Under the pieces are notes generated by a model. The model was not told the DNA's origin. It searched no databases and saw only the letters and a program-made list of their open reading frames with translations. Positions 35,918 to 47,935 of a DNA stretch of 64,000 bases are shown piece by piece. This stretch comes from Polymyxa betae (taxonomy: Eukaryota; Endomyxa; Phytomyxea; Plasmodiophorida; Plasmodiophoridae). Numbering within the stretch: position 1 is the stretch's first letter; every line of letters begins with the position of its first letter. The translations under genes and the position numbers were made by a program. The stretch covers positions 62,001 to 126,000 of the forward strand of contig RBZT01000588.1 of NCBI GenBank assembly GCA_003693705.1, read 5' to 3'.

Positions 35918-38900
35918 TTATTGATTCGATGAGAGTTCAAGAAATGAGGGCGAACTGGTGGCCTGATGATTGCTTTGATTCCGCCTTAGAACTTTCGTTG
36001 CTTGTTTATCTAGAAACGAATTCTCATACAGGAGTAGAACGTCTTCTGCCGCTCGTTCAGGTTGTTGATGAGGAGCTTCTACATGACCCGCCATTTCGTT
36101 TCTTTTGTCAAGCAAGTCGCGAAATTCAGCTCGTAAACCTGCTTTGACTTGAGAATGGATGAAATTACTCTGCAGCTATGATATATCACCTCCAATACTC
36201 TTGGCTTGATTCCTTTCGTCGTCTGAGTGCATCGTATTTAACAATGATTGATTTTCTGAGTGTTCCATTTGATTAGAATGGGCTTGCATTCCCGATAGAA
36301 AAGAACGCGACGCACCCGTGTTGACCTATGTGTACTGAAAAATGCTATATAACAAAGAATACGAAGCGAGTTACCCGGTAACTTGGCTCGGTTTTAGCCT
36401 GGCTACTCTCTTGATTCCTTACTAGTTCATTATTTTCTCTATTGAATCGCCTTACCGTCAGATTGGGAGAATGCACTTCCTGCTGTGAATGCGTTTCCGC
36501 TCTGCCCGAAGGTGTTTTGCTGGCGTGATCATAGAGTCCAGTATCCTCTATTTCTTTCTGAATCCTTTCCCGTTCTTGAAGTTGGAAGTTCTCTATGGAT
36601 CTGGGATAGTTTTCGAACTCTGCATATTTCATCATAATTAGCGATTGTAATCATTCAGCAAACAAACCAGGGTAGAATCCGCTATGAAGGACAATCCAAG
36701 CTTCGTCGTTAGGTGACAATTCGACTGGGCAGTTTTTACGCAATCGATATCCATCTTGGATTAATCGAGCGACTGATGATCCAAGAATATTCGAGCCTAC
36801 AACAAACTGTTCGATATGGCTGGCATAGTTATGAGAAACCGTTAACAGACTGTCAAGGAAAGCGATTACCTTTGAGAAGTCATCGTTAATATCGCTTTTC
36901 GAATTTGACAAAGATATGCGACGACGATGAAAACAATAAACGAAGGCTTGTTGGATATAATATGATCGAAAAGAATTAACCACTCCGATTTAGGTAAAGC
37001 ATCCGTAAAAAGAGACCTCAATAATGGCCAGGCGTAATGGCTGGAACCAACTTCATGTTTCTGAAAATGTGTCAATATGAAAGCAGCATAACGTCACCAC
37101 TGTCAAACAAAGCAACGGCGTAGATTCCTAAACCAAAATGCATATATATGAACTGACCCGAAAATGCAGAACGAGATCTGGATCTTGATGTTCAAGAAGC
37201 CGTTCAACTTCATTCAGCGCTAGCACAGGGGGGTTTGGAAAAAATTCAAACCAATGACGACCCCAGTTGAGCAATAACGTCATAACGGTTTCAAAAACCA
37301 CATTGTTGTCAGCAGGATAGATACGAAGGAATGGGAACACAAAGGCAGGCAAATAATCTACCTCACTGAAGAGTGGGCACCTAATGAGTTGGAAAGGGAA
37401 TGAAAACAAGTAAATATAACTGAAAGATCTACCAATAGAATAGTGCTGAGAGAACCTGGCAAAGCCGGCGTAAGAGCCTTCGATCTTGTAGAGGATATTG
37501 GTTATGGAAACTCTTAAGTGCAGGGTGTAAGCCTCTTGAAAGATATGCATTGAACTGTTCGTGATTTTCTGGCAATCTTAAAAGTATTCTCCATATGATC
37601 GCACGGTATTCAGCTGGATACTAAAACCAGCTCAGAAAACTCCATGCATAGATCAAACATCAAATCCAAAGTATAGAGCTGATTGCAAACGTTGAACATA
37701 CTTCGCCATGTGCTTTCAATAGAGATTTGAGCTTGAGAGGATCAAGAAGAACGCTACTAACCGGAGACCCGATTCGATGGTTAAACGGATCTGTCTTGAC
37801 TCTGGTAACTAAATTCAGCTGCAAAATAGGAAGAGACAATCGAGCAGTGCATACCGATCACTGTCGTAACCGTCATCTTTCGAGTCCTGAACGCTTTTGA
37901 AGTTATCTTTCTGCATTTCAGTTAATGAAGATTCCAAGCATCTTTGCAAAACAACCTTCAGTTCCCGCTCTAGGGAATCTTGTTGTACCGATTTCATTTT
38001 TACTGGAATCGATTTCAACTCTTCATGGGATCCACCAAGTTCTGGGGCATTCTTTTAAGAATTCAGTGACAAATTTGCAGTGCAGTACCGCCCATGCACC
38101 TTCATTCTGGCCTTTTGAGCGATATATTCAGTCTCGAAAGCCCTGTTTAAATCATAGAGCGAAATACTGCCGTCATCCATCAAACATGTACAATAGCGCC
38201 CACCTGGTGCCAGATCGAAATCTAGCTTACAAACATCAGGTCAGAATATTGGATTTACATTGAAAAAAGCTTATCAGGCACCTCGAATTGCTTTGTTTCT
38301 GTCATGGATTTTGAGAAGCAATCTAAGATTCAAAATGTTGAATACTACAATGCTACCGTCGTCGACAAGGATGACAGCAACATCAGTGTTAGATAAGAAC
38401 TGGACTTTAGAAGCATAAGAAGCTGGTGCTGGTAATACAGCGATCCTTAAAAGTCTGCGAGATAAATAAGAAACCAAAGGTAAAGGAATGCAAATTTGTT
38501 TCCAAACACGGTTGTCTTCAATTCCCACAGATGTAGAAGGGGATGGTTGGAGATTCCAGCTAGCAGATAACGACAATCGCTGCTGACAGAGAAACATGAC
38601 ACGTCGACGGCCGAATCAGATTTGCCCAGCTGATAGAGCATCTTAAAAGTCGATGCATGCCATGCAATTACACCCTCATTAGATACGCTGGTAAATATAC
38701 AACTTCCTAAATGAGATACTCTGAGCCTTGTCGAAGCTCTGTTTTCAATGAGTGTTACCGGATGGTGCATACGTAGTCTGTAGTAAAGGAGATGCTGCAG
38801 TCTCAAGAGTTCGTTTCCGGCGCCAATCTTGAGCATTCCAAACTATTACACGATCTTTGGATGTACTTGCTAGACTTTCTCCATTTGGACTAAACGACAG

Positions 38901-39455
38901 GTATGATACCTACGATGACAACAAGGTCAGTACGTTGATGTTTAATGACCAGAGATGTATCCAGTCAAATTACTGGAAACAGATGCTTTCACCTGAGAAC
39001 GATGACCTTTCAGCGAAGCCAGAAGCAAGGCAGATTCTGTATCGAATATACGTATGACATTATCTTCAAAGGCAACGGCAGCGATTGTATGCGGGGAAAG
39101 CGATGTCGACATCGCTGTTGGTGAAATCCCACCTCGGTAAATAAGCGAATATCTAACAGATGATATAAGTGACCTTGATGACACTATTGGTGCGTTGAAA
39201 CCGATTTTGAAGAACATGGAACTGATATATGTTGCCTCGTGAGTCGCCAATAGTGAACTTGTCACCTCGGGCATTGAAACGAACTACAACGATAATAGCC
39301 CGATGTGTGACAGCTGACTGAATCACCGAGATTAACCCATCTGTCTGAGTGCAAGGCGGCCTTGTCCAAATACGCCCTCCCTGTCCCTGAACATGGACAA
39401 TTTGAGTCGCGATCATGGCGACATTCACAATTACAGGTGGCACAGATAGCTGCAC
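35918..39455 (-). CDS. TBC1D31: TBC1D31 (WDR67)-like WD40-TBC-coiled-coil protein
   Basis: A multi-exon gene starting MQLSVPP at 39455. The N-terminal WD40 region begins with GGRIWTRPPCTQTDGLISV and NARGDKFTIGDSRGNIYQF, the same opening as animal TBC1D31. Further blades follow (SLSPHTIAAVAFEDNVIRIF, SKDRVIVWNAQDW, WHASTFKMLYQLG). The TBC domain has YLPAFVFPFLRIYP, WGRHWFEFFPNPPVLALNE, SHYAWPLLRSLFTDALPKSE and SNKPSFIVFIVVAY. After it comes YPRSIENFQLQERERIQKEI, the conserved start of the coiled coil. TBC1D31 acts at centriolar satellites and in ciliogenesis. The coiled-coil tail seems much shorter than in animals, and its final exons (36300-35918) are uncertain. Confidence 0.85.
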
Positions 39456-39853
39456 GATAGATGTAAGTCGTCAGAGCCAGCAGCGGCCTCCTATTGCAAG
39501 TTTCAATTTCAAGTTCAGGTTAGATCTGAAATGCTTTCACTAACCACATGCTCTCCGAGACCACTTCTAGAAATTGAATTCGGCTACAGATCAAAGTGTA
39601 TTTGACTGATATCAGACGCTACTGAAAGAACTCTCATCATGTTTAGGTATCTGTAGAGGCCTTTTATGGCTTTTGCAAGCTAAAAACAATCAACCAGATT
39701 ATTGCTGAGAGCACCAAATGATCTTAAAAGCCTTTTGTTTGTAAAGCTGCGATATACAGAGAGCTTTGCTCACAATTTAACATCTCATTTTTTTGTTACT
39801 ATTATGTATCTAGCCTTTGGCATGAGTTACATATTTCTCTCTACCATTCGGGC
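39456..39853. promoter_or_regulatory. Shared upstream region of TBC1D31 and FUZ
   Basis: 398 bases separate the two divergent ciliary genes, which could share regulatory sequence. No RFX-type X-box or other site was identified by eye. Confidence 0.35.
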
Positions 39854-41268
39854 ATGGTTTGCTGTTGGATCTCAATCATCACGACTTCAGGGTTTCCTGT
39901 CGCTCAGTTTTCTTCAGATGCTTTGCCTGTACCGTTCTCGGTTCAGGGCGTCCTGTCAGCTTTGCAGTCCAATGCGTCCGTGTGCCAGGCCAAGATTCGT
40001 CTCATAGAAACAGAGCTTGCAGACATTGCTTATCACTCCGGATCAGAAATTGTAAATGAATTCCCTTCCAACAGCTACCACTCATCACCGAAGACTCTAG
40101 ATGCTAATTTGCACCATGGGAAAACCATTTCAGAAATTGGCGACATCAATGCTTAGCAACGTTCAGTCGTGTTTAAGGCTACTGGACTGTTACCAGAATG
40201 AGCATGCAAGCCGGCAGTTAATGCAAGATATTAAGGTATTATATTGCAATCGCAAATCAGGTTTTGAAACTGTAATAATAGGTGGTGAATCCAATTTTCT
40301 CCAAGCTTCTTCAAGACTCTCATAATTGGCTTCAATGGATCGGCCTGCCAATCTATCGTATCCACAAACCCAATTCGTTTTTAGAAGATGTAAAGCATTC
40401 TACAGCATGATATTATGCATCTAATCTCTTACAATTCCAGTTGATATCTATAGCAAGGTGCTTCTCAGAAATGGATTGTGCAGCCATTGTATTACCAGAC
40501 GGTTCAATAATACGAAGCTCAGCAGGCTGGTTAAATCTAACCCCAAGTGACATTTGGGCGATTGTTTTGTTAGGATTTACTACTGATGCCGACCCTTATT
40601 ACGAATATTCCATCAAAATAGCAGTTCGTGGAACCGAGGTAAATTCAATTCCTTTTTTTGACAATTATATACAAAACTGGAATGAAGATGGAAAAAAAGC
40701 TGATCATTATCAAATTCCCAAACTATTTCATAACCATAGTCACATCACCTGACAGTACGAAATCGAAAGATGTCGTTGCGGCTCTGAATCAGTTCAAAGA
40801 ATCAGAATCCGCTCTTGAACCGATTGAAAGCGGCTTTGGTATTAAAGGGTAATCAGCAACGAAAACTCTTGCGAACTGTGTTTGACGCAATGCTATAGAT
40901 ACCTATTATTAAATTCATCGTCGGCATCAATCTGGTTAGCTGAAGGTGAGCAATATAGTGATCTTAGCCAGATCCTGCTAGAAGATTATTGTTTATTTCT
41001 GGACTCAAAATTCTCCGTGACAAATGTCGACGATGACATTATGCATGTTGGGCAGTATACAATTGCCAAGGTGACGACATCTGACTCCAGACAAAAGCCA
41101 GATTCTGAAAGCCTGTTTCTTCAGGATTGGACCGTATATTGGTATAATGATGATGATCTCACTTGTATAGTATGTTTTTCAAATGAAGTTCCGCCTTCAT
41201 GCTTTGAGTATGTAGCCAAGAGCCTACTCGAATATTTGAAACCATTCTATCTAGCAATTCTCGAATAA
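39854..41268 (+). CDS. FUZ: Fuzzy (CPLANE3) planar polarity / ciliogenesis protein
   Basis: The spliced frame begins at 39854 with ITTSGFPVAQFSSDALPVPF, matching the first longin-like domain of Fuzzy, followed by SVQGVLSALQSNAS. A second block (about 40448-40640: CFSEMDCAAIVLPDGSIIRS, AGWLNLTPSDIWAIVLLGF) matches the second longin domain. The C-terminal block is 40882-41268 (SLLEYLKPFYLAILE). Fuzzy works with Inturned and Wdpcp in the CPLANE complex to load IFT-A and Rab23 at cilia. Four short introns are inferred. The match rests on several diffuse blocks rather than one strong motif, and FUZ-related Mon1/HPS longin proteins are alternatives. Confidence 0.65.
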
Positions 41269-41902
41269 ATATGCGAGTTAAGCGTTAATAATTATCAAGC
41301 TCTTCGGACTCCGCAATTCTCCGTTTGGCCGACGGCATTCAATCTCTCGCCATTCGCCAAATTACCATCAATATACAGAGATTGTCTGAATTGGCTGGTG
41401 GGTCGTTTCTCTAATCGCATTCATGAGAGAGTTGTTGGTGTATACTACTATCATGAATGCGTAGGATTTCTAATCCGAAGCATCGCAAGCTGTCATGGCT
41501 TGTCGACGTTGTTCCAGACTTGTTCTGGCGTGATCAATGCTTCGGTAAAGTAATGCGCTTGTTGCTGGGTGCTTTCAGATCAAGCGAGGTTTTCTCGTAC
41601 TGAATGTGCTCCGTGACAGGCCTCTCGACTCCTTAAAACCGCTTCTTGGATGACTTGTCATCGCCAGGCTTTTCGCCTGAAGGATTAGAATGCGTTTGAG
41701 TCATGGTCGAGAGACATTTCTCCAATGTTCCAATAAATCATCAATGTTTTCGCTCCAAGCCAGATCGCAATATACATAATGAGAGAGCATAACAGCAGTA
41801 GCCCTTCACCATTGCCAACTCCACCTCTTTGTATCGTAAAGATGTTAGTCGTGGAGGCTCCTGTCTCAAATTTGTAATCTCGTCGCCGCTGTAACTATCA
41901 AG
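41269..41902. other. Intergenic stretch
   Basis: 634 bases between two plus-strand genes. No gene or repeat was recognised. Confidence 0.4.
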
Positions 41903-44260
41903 ATGGGATTGTCATCCAATCTGCCGTTCATTCTACGACTTGGCCGGCTGCATATGACCCAGTTTAGTGCACTTACATATATCACTGCTGCAATCGTATC
42001 GTGCGAGATCACCAAAAATACGCTCAAATGGTCTCCGTTCTTAACGGGGTACGCGTTCGTGTTTGCATGTCAAATGGTGGCACATTTTCTCGGCGAATAC
42101 TACGACCAAGCGTCGGATCGTAAGTTATATCTCAATCTGAAAGCTACCGGCAATTAATCGCGTCTTTAAGGTCTAAATATACATGGAAGTCCATTAACAG
42201 GCGGATCAGGAGTGCTGCAAGCTAATGCTATTAGCCCAAAGATACCGCTCTATGTTGGATGGAGCTTCTCTGCGTTTTGCCTGATTTTGATCTGTTTCGT
42301 GCTTCCAAGCAATGCTACGGTCATAGCTTTAGCTATGTTTGCAATCGCCCATCAATATTCGGCCCCACCCTTCGTTTTGAATCACAACGGTTTGGGCGAG
42401 ATTGCGGCTGCTACCGTACAGAATATTCTCCTGCCAGCATTTGCTGCAATGTGCCAATCATCCCAGTTTCACCCACTTTTCGACGGGCATCTTAAGCATC
42501 TAGTCTGGCCATCTGCTTTCATCAAATTCGCTCTATTTATTGTGCTCAATCTTAACGATAGGCGCCCTGATTGGCTTAGCGACAAAACCACTTTGCCCAT
42601 CCTGATTGGAGAGGATCGAGCCATTATTCTTCATACGATATTCATGGCGTCAGGCTATGTATTCGCCTGGAATATAATGCCCTTTTCTGTGATGAAACTG
42701 CTTACAATGGCTTCATCTCCATTGGCGTTCTGGATCGTCCTGCAAATGTGGACAAATAGGCCTTATCGATATGACAGAATTCTCGCTCTGAGTCTTGTAC
42801 ATTGCACATTAGTCATGTGGTCAATCCTTGTTGACTCTATGATGCATCATATCTTACGAACTGGGTCTGTCCACTGGTCGTTCATTATAGTTGCAGTTTT
42901 GGCGTATAAGTTCGCATTGAGCTGCAAGGGCTTTTTGGCCCTTTGGAAGGATGTGAATTTAGTAACCAATGAGACAAGGCCTCCAGTTCTAATCTGTGGA
43001 GGTGGTATCGCTGGCCTTGTTTCCGCTATCGTTCTGCACCGTCTTAGGATCCCATGTGTTATAATCGAACAGAGGGATGAAGAGCATTCATTGAATGGAG
43101 CCGATCTTGCCCTATGGCCATCAGCTGTACAAACTCTTCGTGCACTTGGAGTCAGGGAATCATTCTGGAATGACAGCGCTCGTTGTGTAAATTCCGTTCT
43201 AATGCGGCAAATGGAAAACGCAAAAACCATTCAAGTGATTGATATGAATGCGGTTGTGGATGGAACGCAAGAGAAGTTCAGATTGGTTTCTCGTCAACTG
43301 CTTATGACGGAATTGAAGAAACTTATCCCTACTCAACACCAGGTTTCATACAATACTAAACTGGTTGCTGTCAGCCATGCTGATGCCAGTAATCAAGTGA
43401 CTGCCCATATCGAATCCTCTGATGGAAAAGACACAATTACCAGGGCTATCGTTTGCAAGCTGATCATTGGCGCTGATGGCGTTTACTCCACTGTTCGTCG
43501 TTTGACATTGCCTAATTGCGGGATTTCGGTTAGATATTGTGGCGAAATGTGTTATAGAGGTGTGATCGACTTCAATCAAAGTCAAGATCCTCAAGGCCGG
43601 CTCTTGTTACCTGTATTCAAAAACATTGTGACTGATGTTCCAGAAGACACAATGCTTATTACCTACGGTCAGGGTATTAGATCATCTGTGGGATACCTTG
43701 ATGAAATCAACAAATCGAGGGGATACTGGTGGTTAAAACAAATATCAAAGCAAAAAGAAGAGAGCCCAGATACAGCTGATTGGCCAGTCAACTTGAAGAC
43801 TTTATACGATCAGACTCCCAAAGAATGCCTATACGCGCATGAGATCATCGACAGCAGACCCGCTTCTCGCCGTATAACTTCACATTGCTCAGTTTTAATT
43901 GGGGATGCCGCTCACCCAATCACTCCGAATATGGGTCAAGGAGCCTGCTTGGCAATCGAAGACGCTTTCGTTTTATGCACGAATATTGGGTTTTATTCCG
44001 ATTACGTTGATGGAGACACCGAAGCATGCTATCAATATGAAATTTCAAGAAGAAATCACACTGCAGCAATTGCCCGCTCATCCTACATTCAGAGCAAAGT
44101 TGGCCAACTGTCAAATCCAATCTTGGTCTGGATGAGAAATAATATTTTGTACAATCTGCCACGACGCATTTTAATCAACCAACTTCGAAGTAACAATTTC
44201 GATATCAGTCACCATTTAAACTTGTTTGTTCATCAAAGTGCATTAGCCGAAGCTTGTTAA
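41903..44260 (+). CDS. UbiA prenyltransferase fused to FAD-dependent monooxygenase
   Basis: Exons 41903-42119 and 42171-44260 encode 768 residues. Residues 1 to about 330 are a polytopic UbiA/MenA-type prenyltransferase. The first Asp-rich motif is GEYYDQASD followed by the LNIHGSPLTGGSGVL motif; the second is LNDRRPDWLSDKTTLPILIG. Residues about 340-768 are a class A flavin monooxygenase: VLICGGGIAGLVSAI (FAD ADP loop), CKLIIGADGVYSTVRR (DG motif) and VLIGDAAHPITPNMGQGAC (GD motif). UbiA enzymes attach an isoprenoid chain to an aromatic ring; class A monooxygenases hydroxylate such rings. One chain could carry out two successive steps on a quinone or meroterpenoid. All motifs are intact. Only one intron, near the 5' end, interrupts a long open frame. 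Confidence 0.9.
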
Positions 44261-44350
44261 TAACCATATCTACAATGAGGATGTATTTATAAACAATTAG
44301 AGATTTGCAATAAGATATATGAGGTCTTATGAAGCTTATGCTGCCTCGCG

Positions 44351-46589
44351 TTAGCAATCGTCGAATGTCAGGACTCTCCTGACATTCGGCGTCCCAAGAG
44401 AAAGATCTTTTTGAAAGGTCGAAGCGATGGTTGCCGCTTTAGAAGAAAACTGAGGCGATTCTGAAATCATCGGCCCACTTGAAAACATCAACTTCGCCTC
44501 TCTTTGAGAAGCGAGGGTCTTTGAAAAAGCTCGTGCTGGCGAAGCTTCTACAAGAACTTGTAAGGGCTTGATGGAAGAAGATTTTTCAGCAAGCATAAAA
44601 AAGTTTGAATCCGAGCGTCGGCGTTTTGGATCACGATCAGGAAACGAACGACTCCATTTCACTTGATTGTCAAGGCGGCTTGAAAAGCAGCTGACAGTTC
44701 GTCTGCGCTTTAGGCAACTCTCTTGCGCAACCAGCTCCAGCAAATTCGAATTTGTTTTTAACATCAATAAATTCTTTGAACTTGAACTGGGAGATTCAGG
44801 TAAGCCAGCGTTCACGGCATCTGTAAAAGTCTCGGCTTCAGGCAGGATTACAGTCTGCGATGATATCTCATCATCATCAGCTCTCGAGAGTGAATCAGGA
44901 GGTTCCAAATCCATGTGATCATAAAGTCCCAGTAAAGTTAAAGGAAACTTGACCCCATAGGAGTAAACAAGAATTGTGTTCAAGAAATTTTCCAGTTCCA
45001 TTGAAGCACTGCCGGCGAACATGACCGAAAGTTTTGCAGCATTATCCTGCAAATAAGCAATAGTTCGCTCTTCGAGCGGATCTTGGCTGTCCCGGAATCG
45101 AGCGATCTCAAACGCAACCACCATTTGCAACTGAATGCCGGGTATCGACTCAGATAGATTGGGCTGAGCTGCTAACGCCTTTTCTAAAGATTCAGCCATC
45201 TGATGCTGGCTTTCCCGCTTATCCAGAGTTGACTGTTGCATTCTATTGATGTTTCGAATCTCTGATGGAGCATCCACTATATCTTTCCTTTCATCCAGTA
45301 TCTGCTTGAAGAAGCTCGAAAGCGCAGCAATAGGAGAATTATCTTCGAATCCAGCGACTGGCCTATCTAACCCTTGCTCTTTACTTTGACGCAAAGCGTG
45401 AAGGCGTACAGAAATGTCATCGCGTTCGCGTCCGACTGTTACATAATCTGATTCAATCACGGCATCGCAAGAGACGGAATCCAGATCGGAGAGAAACTCG
45501 CCCCGGAAATTGAAAGTCTCATCATAAACTCTGGGATTGTGAACAGCGCTTGGAAGCAGATCAAATCGTTGCAATTTCGATATAATATCGTTATGCACAT
45601 CCACGTCGATTTTTAATACGAAGAAAACGAGATCTAAGTCGTTGTGTTAGAGTGGTATTTCTAGATCGCAACAGGCCCGAAAAGAAATTCCCTACCTTTG
45701 ATAGGAAATAATATACCACAAAGATTATCAAACTGCACAACCGCAACAAGATCACGTATGTAAAGATTGCATAAGCTGGGATGAAGTTTTCTTAGAGATA
45801 TCCACGCTGCCGATGAATCCAGTTCTGCATCTCCAGTAATTAAGGCTCTACGGCAATCTCGAACATTAACTGCATAGCGAATGTCGACTCTGCTTTTAAT
45901 GTTATGAGTCCGGATGGATATTTGGGAGCAATCCGGGAACATCAAGGTAGATTTGAAAATATTGACTGTGTTCGGGGGTGCAATTCCTAATGTCTCGGGC
46001 CTAAACACAGTAAGGTGTGTTTCGACCTCATCAGGAGCGATCAACGATCCATTGGACTTCAGCAAAGTTCTGCTGAATGCCAGCGTCGCAGATTTAGAAG
46101 GGTTCGGTGACAAATCCACCCAAATCAAGCGCGAATTCTTCAAGCTTAGAAGAGCAATTCGAAGAGCTCTTGCACATGCAGTAGACAGCGCTGACCTTGG
46201 CGCCGGCCCAAATATGACTACATCGGAATATGAAGGAGTAAGCAACTTGGGCAAATTGTTTAGAAGATCTGTAAATTCCAGCATCATTGGGAGAGCTATA
46301 ATGTGAGCAACGCAGAATGTAAAGCATTACTGAAGACTCAACGAAAAAAGGGCATACTTAACAAATCTGGGGACGAACGATCTTTTGATATTCGTCTCGA
46401 CCAGTCAGAGGTAAATTGTCTCCAAGCAGTGGCCCAACCCGATTCCGAACGTTTCCGATGGGCCCGACCCAAGCTCGTCCAAATCAGAAACGAACAGGGT
46501 CTCTTCTGAGGCAGAAGCGCTTCTAGGATTCGGATCGCATCTTGGCCCGGCAGGAACTGATCAAACCCGATCAGCAGCGACGACATCAA
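44351..46589 (-). CDS. Treslin/TICRR (Sld3-like) replication-factor candidate
   Basis: Three exons join in phase: 46358-46589, 45696-46295 and 44351-45633, 704 residues in all. Exon 1 has LLIGFDQF ... RILEALLPQKRP, like the treslin N-terminal VWA-like fold. Exon 2 has LTPSYSDVVIFGPAPRS and SRLIWVDLSPN. Exon 3 contains IQLQMVVAFEIARF followed about 50 residues later by MELENFLNTILVYSYGVK and LTLLGLYDHMDLEPP, aligning with the treslin/Sld3 core domain (LQVFLRLEM ... LGNLYNSLGF). Ser-Pro-rich basic C-terminus ends TPNVRRVLTFDDC. Treslin binds Cdc45 and TopBP1 (Dpb11) after CDK phosphorylation to fire replication origins. The alignment is from memory and distant. Confidence 0.5.
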
Positions 46590-47035
46590 ATGACGAAGGG
46601 GCCGAAGGAAGTGATGATTGCGGGCCTCCTCGTCTCTCTCACATTTCCCGCCCCAATGCCCATCACCCCATCACCCCATCTGCCTTTTAACCAATCACCC
46701 CACCACCCCATCACCTCTTCTATCAATCATTCCATCGCTTTCACTTCGCCTATTTGGCCTTTTTAGCGACTATCATGGTGCCCTTCGAATTGCATTCAAT
46801 CTGCAAGCTTGCTCTTTATTGCAAAGTGTCAGCTACCTGCCTGTTGACCTGCGACAGTTTAGTTTTTTTTTTGCTTTCACGACCTCATTGTAGCACAGCT
46901 AGAGGGCGACGACGTGGTCGATTTAAAAACGGTTGAAGGCATCCCCTGCGGCAAAAGAAAGGCCACGAAGAATTGGTGCGCTGTTCCGTTGGGATGAAAT
47001 TCATCCATTCACTAAAGCCGGCTTTTCATGCGACT
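46590..47035. repeat. Intergenic stretch with CACCCCAT simple repeats
   Basis: About 46656-46735 contains repeated CACCCCAT(CA) units and variants. A similar run recurs at 54241-54270. No gene is recognised. Confidence 0.6.
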
Positions 47036-47458
47036 ATGGACGACAGCATATTCGGTGATTCGCCCAGGACGGATTATGTCTGGGTCAAATACTATCGCGA
47101 AGTGATAAGAATCAATTCCGGCGAATGCGACGACGTCGAGGACCTGGCCGGGGAAGTCGTCAAGGCGTTCAGTCCGCTCTTCGACGACGTTCCTTTGCAT
47201 CAAATCGATCTGCATATTTATGGCGATTACGACGCGCTGCCTTTCGATCTCGATCTATACGAATTGTCTCGTTATTTCGGCTTTCAGCTTCCGAACACGA
47301 CCGATTGTCCAATGGTCGTCACGGTCCCTCCTGAATATGATCGCTACCAGCAACGATTATCTGGTTGGGATCTGAAAGCCATCCGTTGTCGTAATAATCT
47401 GGAATGCAGAGCTAATCTCGAGCCAAACTCGTCAAGAATGCTCGCTAGCGAACCTTAA
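47036..47458 (+). CDS. Small protein with a Crinkler-header-like domain
   Basis: From the ATG at 47036 the frame gives about 140 residues. VWVKYYREVIRINSGECD and VEDLAGEVVKAFSPLFDDV, then IDLHIYGDYDALPFDL and MVVTVPPE, follow the ubiquitin-like header pattern seen at the start of Crinkler-type (CRN) proteins: short strands, an LA..V helix and a final strand. CRN headers occur in oomycetes, fungi and other protists, usually ahead of variable C-terminal domains, which this short protein lacks. The link is pattern-based and weak. An in-frame ATG at 46994 gives a slightly longer form. Confidence 0.45.
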   Translation: MDDSIFGDSPRTDYVWVKYYREVIRINSGECDDVEDLAGEVVKAFSPLFDDVPLHQIDLHIYGDYDALPFDLDLYELSRYFGFQLPNTTDCPMVVTVPPEYDRYQQRLSGWDLKAIRCRNNLECRANLEPNSSRMLASEP

Positions 47459-47523
47459 TAAGCTCAACCAAAGCAAAGTACCTTTCACAATGACATTACT
47501 GATCGTTTGCTGAAAGATTTCAG

Positions 47524-47786
47524 ATGATTGAGGTTCTCGACGATGTCTGCTGCATTTGCTGGAAACCCATCATCTCGTGTAAACCGTTCACTGTTCAGGT
47601 TGGTGTTCTGAATCGTCCAACTCATGATTGGTTCGTGATCGTGATTCTCTGTAGGACGTCGAATCGGAAATCAAAGCCAATCGTGTGCTGCTTGTAAGCT
47701 GCGGTCATGGATTTCACGACGAATGCATCGTGGAATGGATCTCAGAACGACATATCTGTCCAATATGTCGGCGATTCTTACTCTAA
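47524..47786 (+). CDS. Small RING-H2 finger protein
   Basis: Exons 47524-47598 and 47655-47786 (56-bp intron, phase 0) encode about 68 residues, almost entirely one RING: CCICWKPI, then VSCGHGFHDECIVEWI and CPICRRFLL. The spacing and the His pair fit the RING-H2 class of E3 ubiquitin ligases. It lies directly after the header-like gene. A joined transcript would hit a stop in the phases I tested, so I keep them separate. Confidence 0.75.
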
Positions 47787-47935
47787 ATCTATCAGACATC
47801 TTCGAAAGTAAATCAGTCATAAAAACTGAGGTTTGAATGCCTTCTCAACGCGAATTTTTTAATTTTGGAGCAATTTTTCGGTTGAAGTCGCTTCATTTCG
47901 GTACATATTAAGGATCGATTCTGTTATCTATAGCT

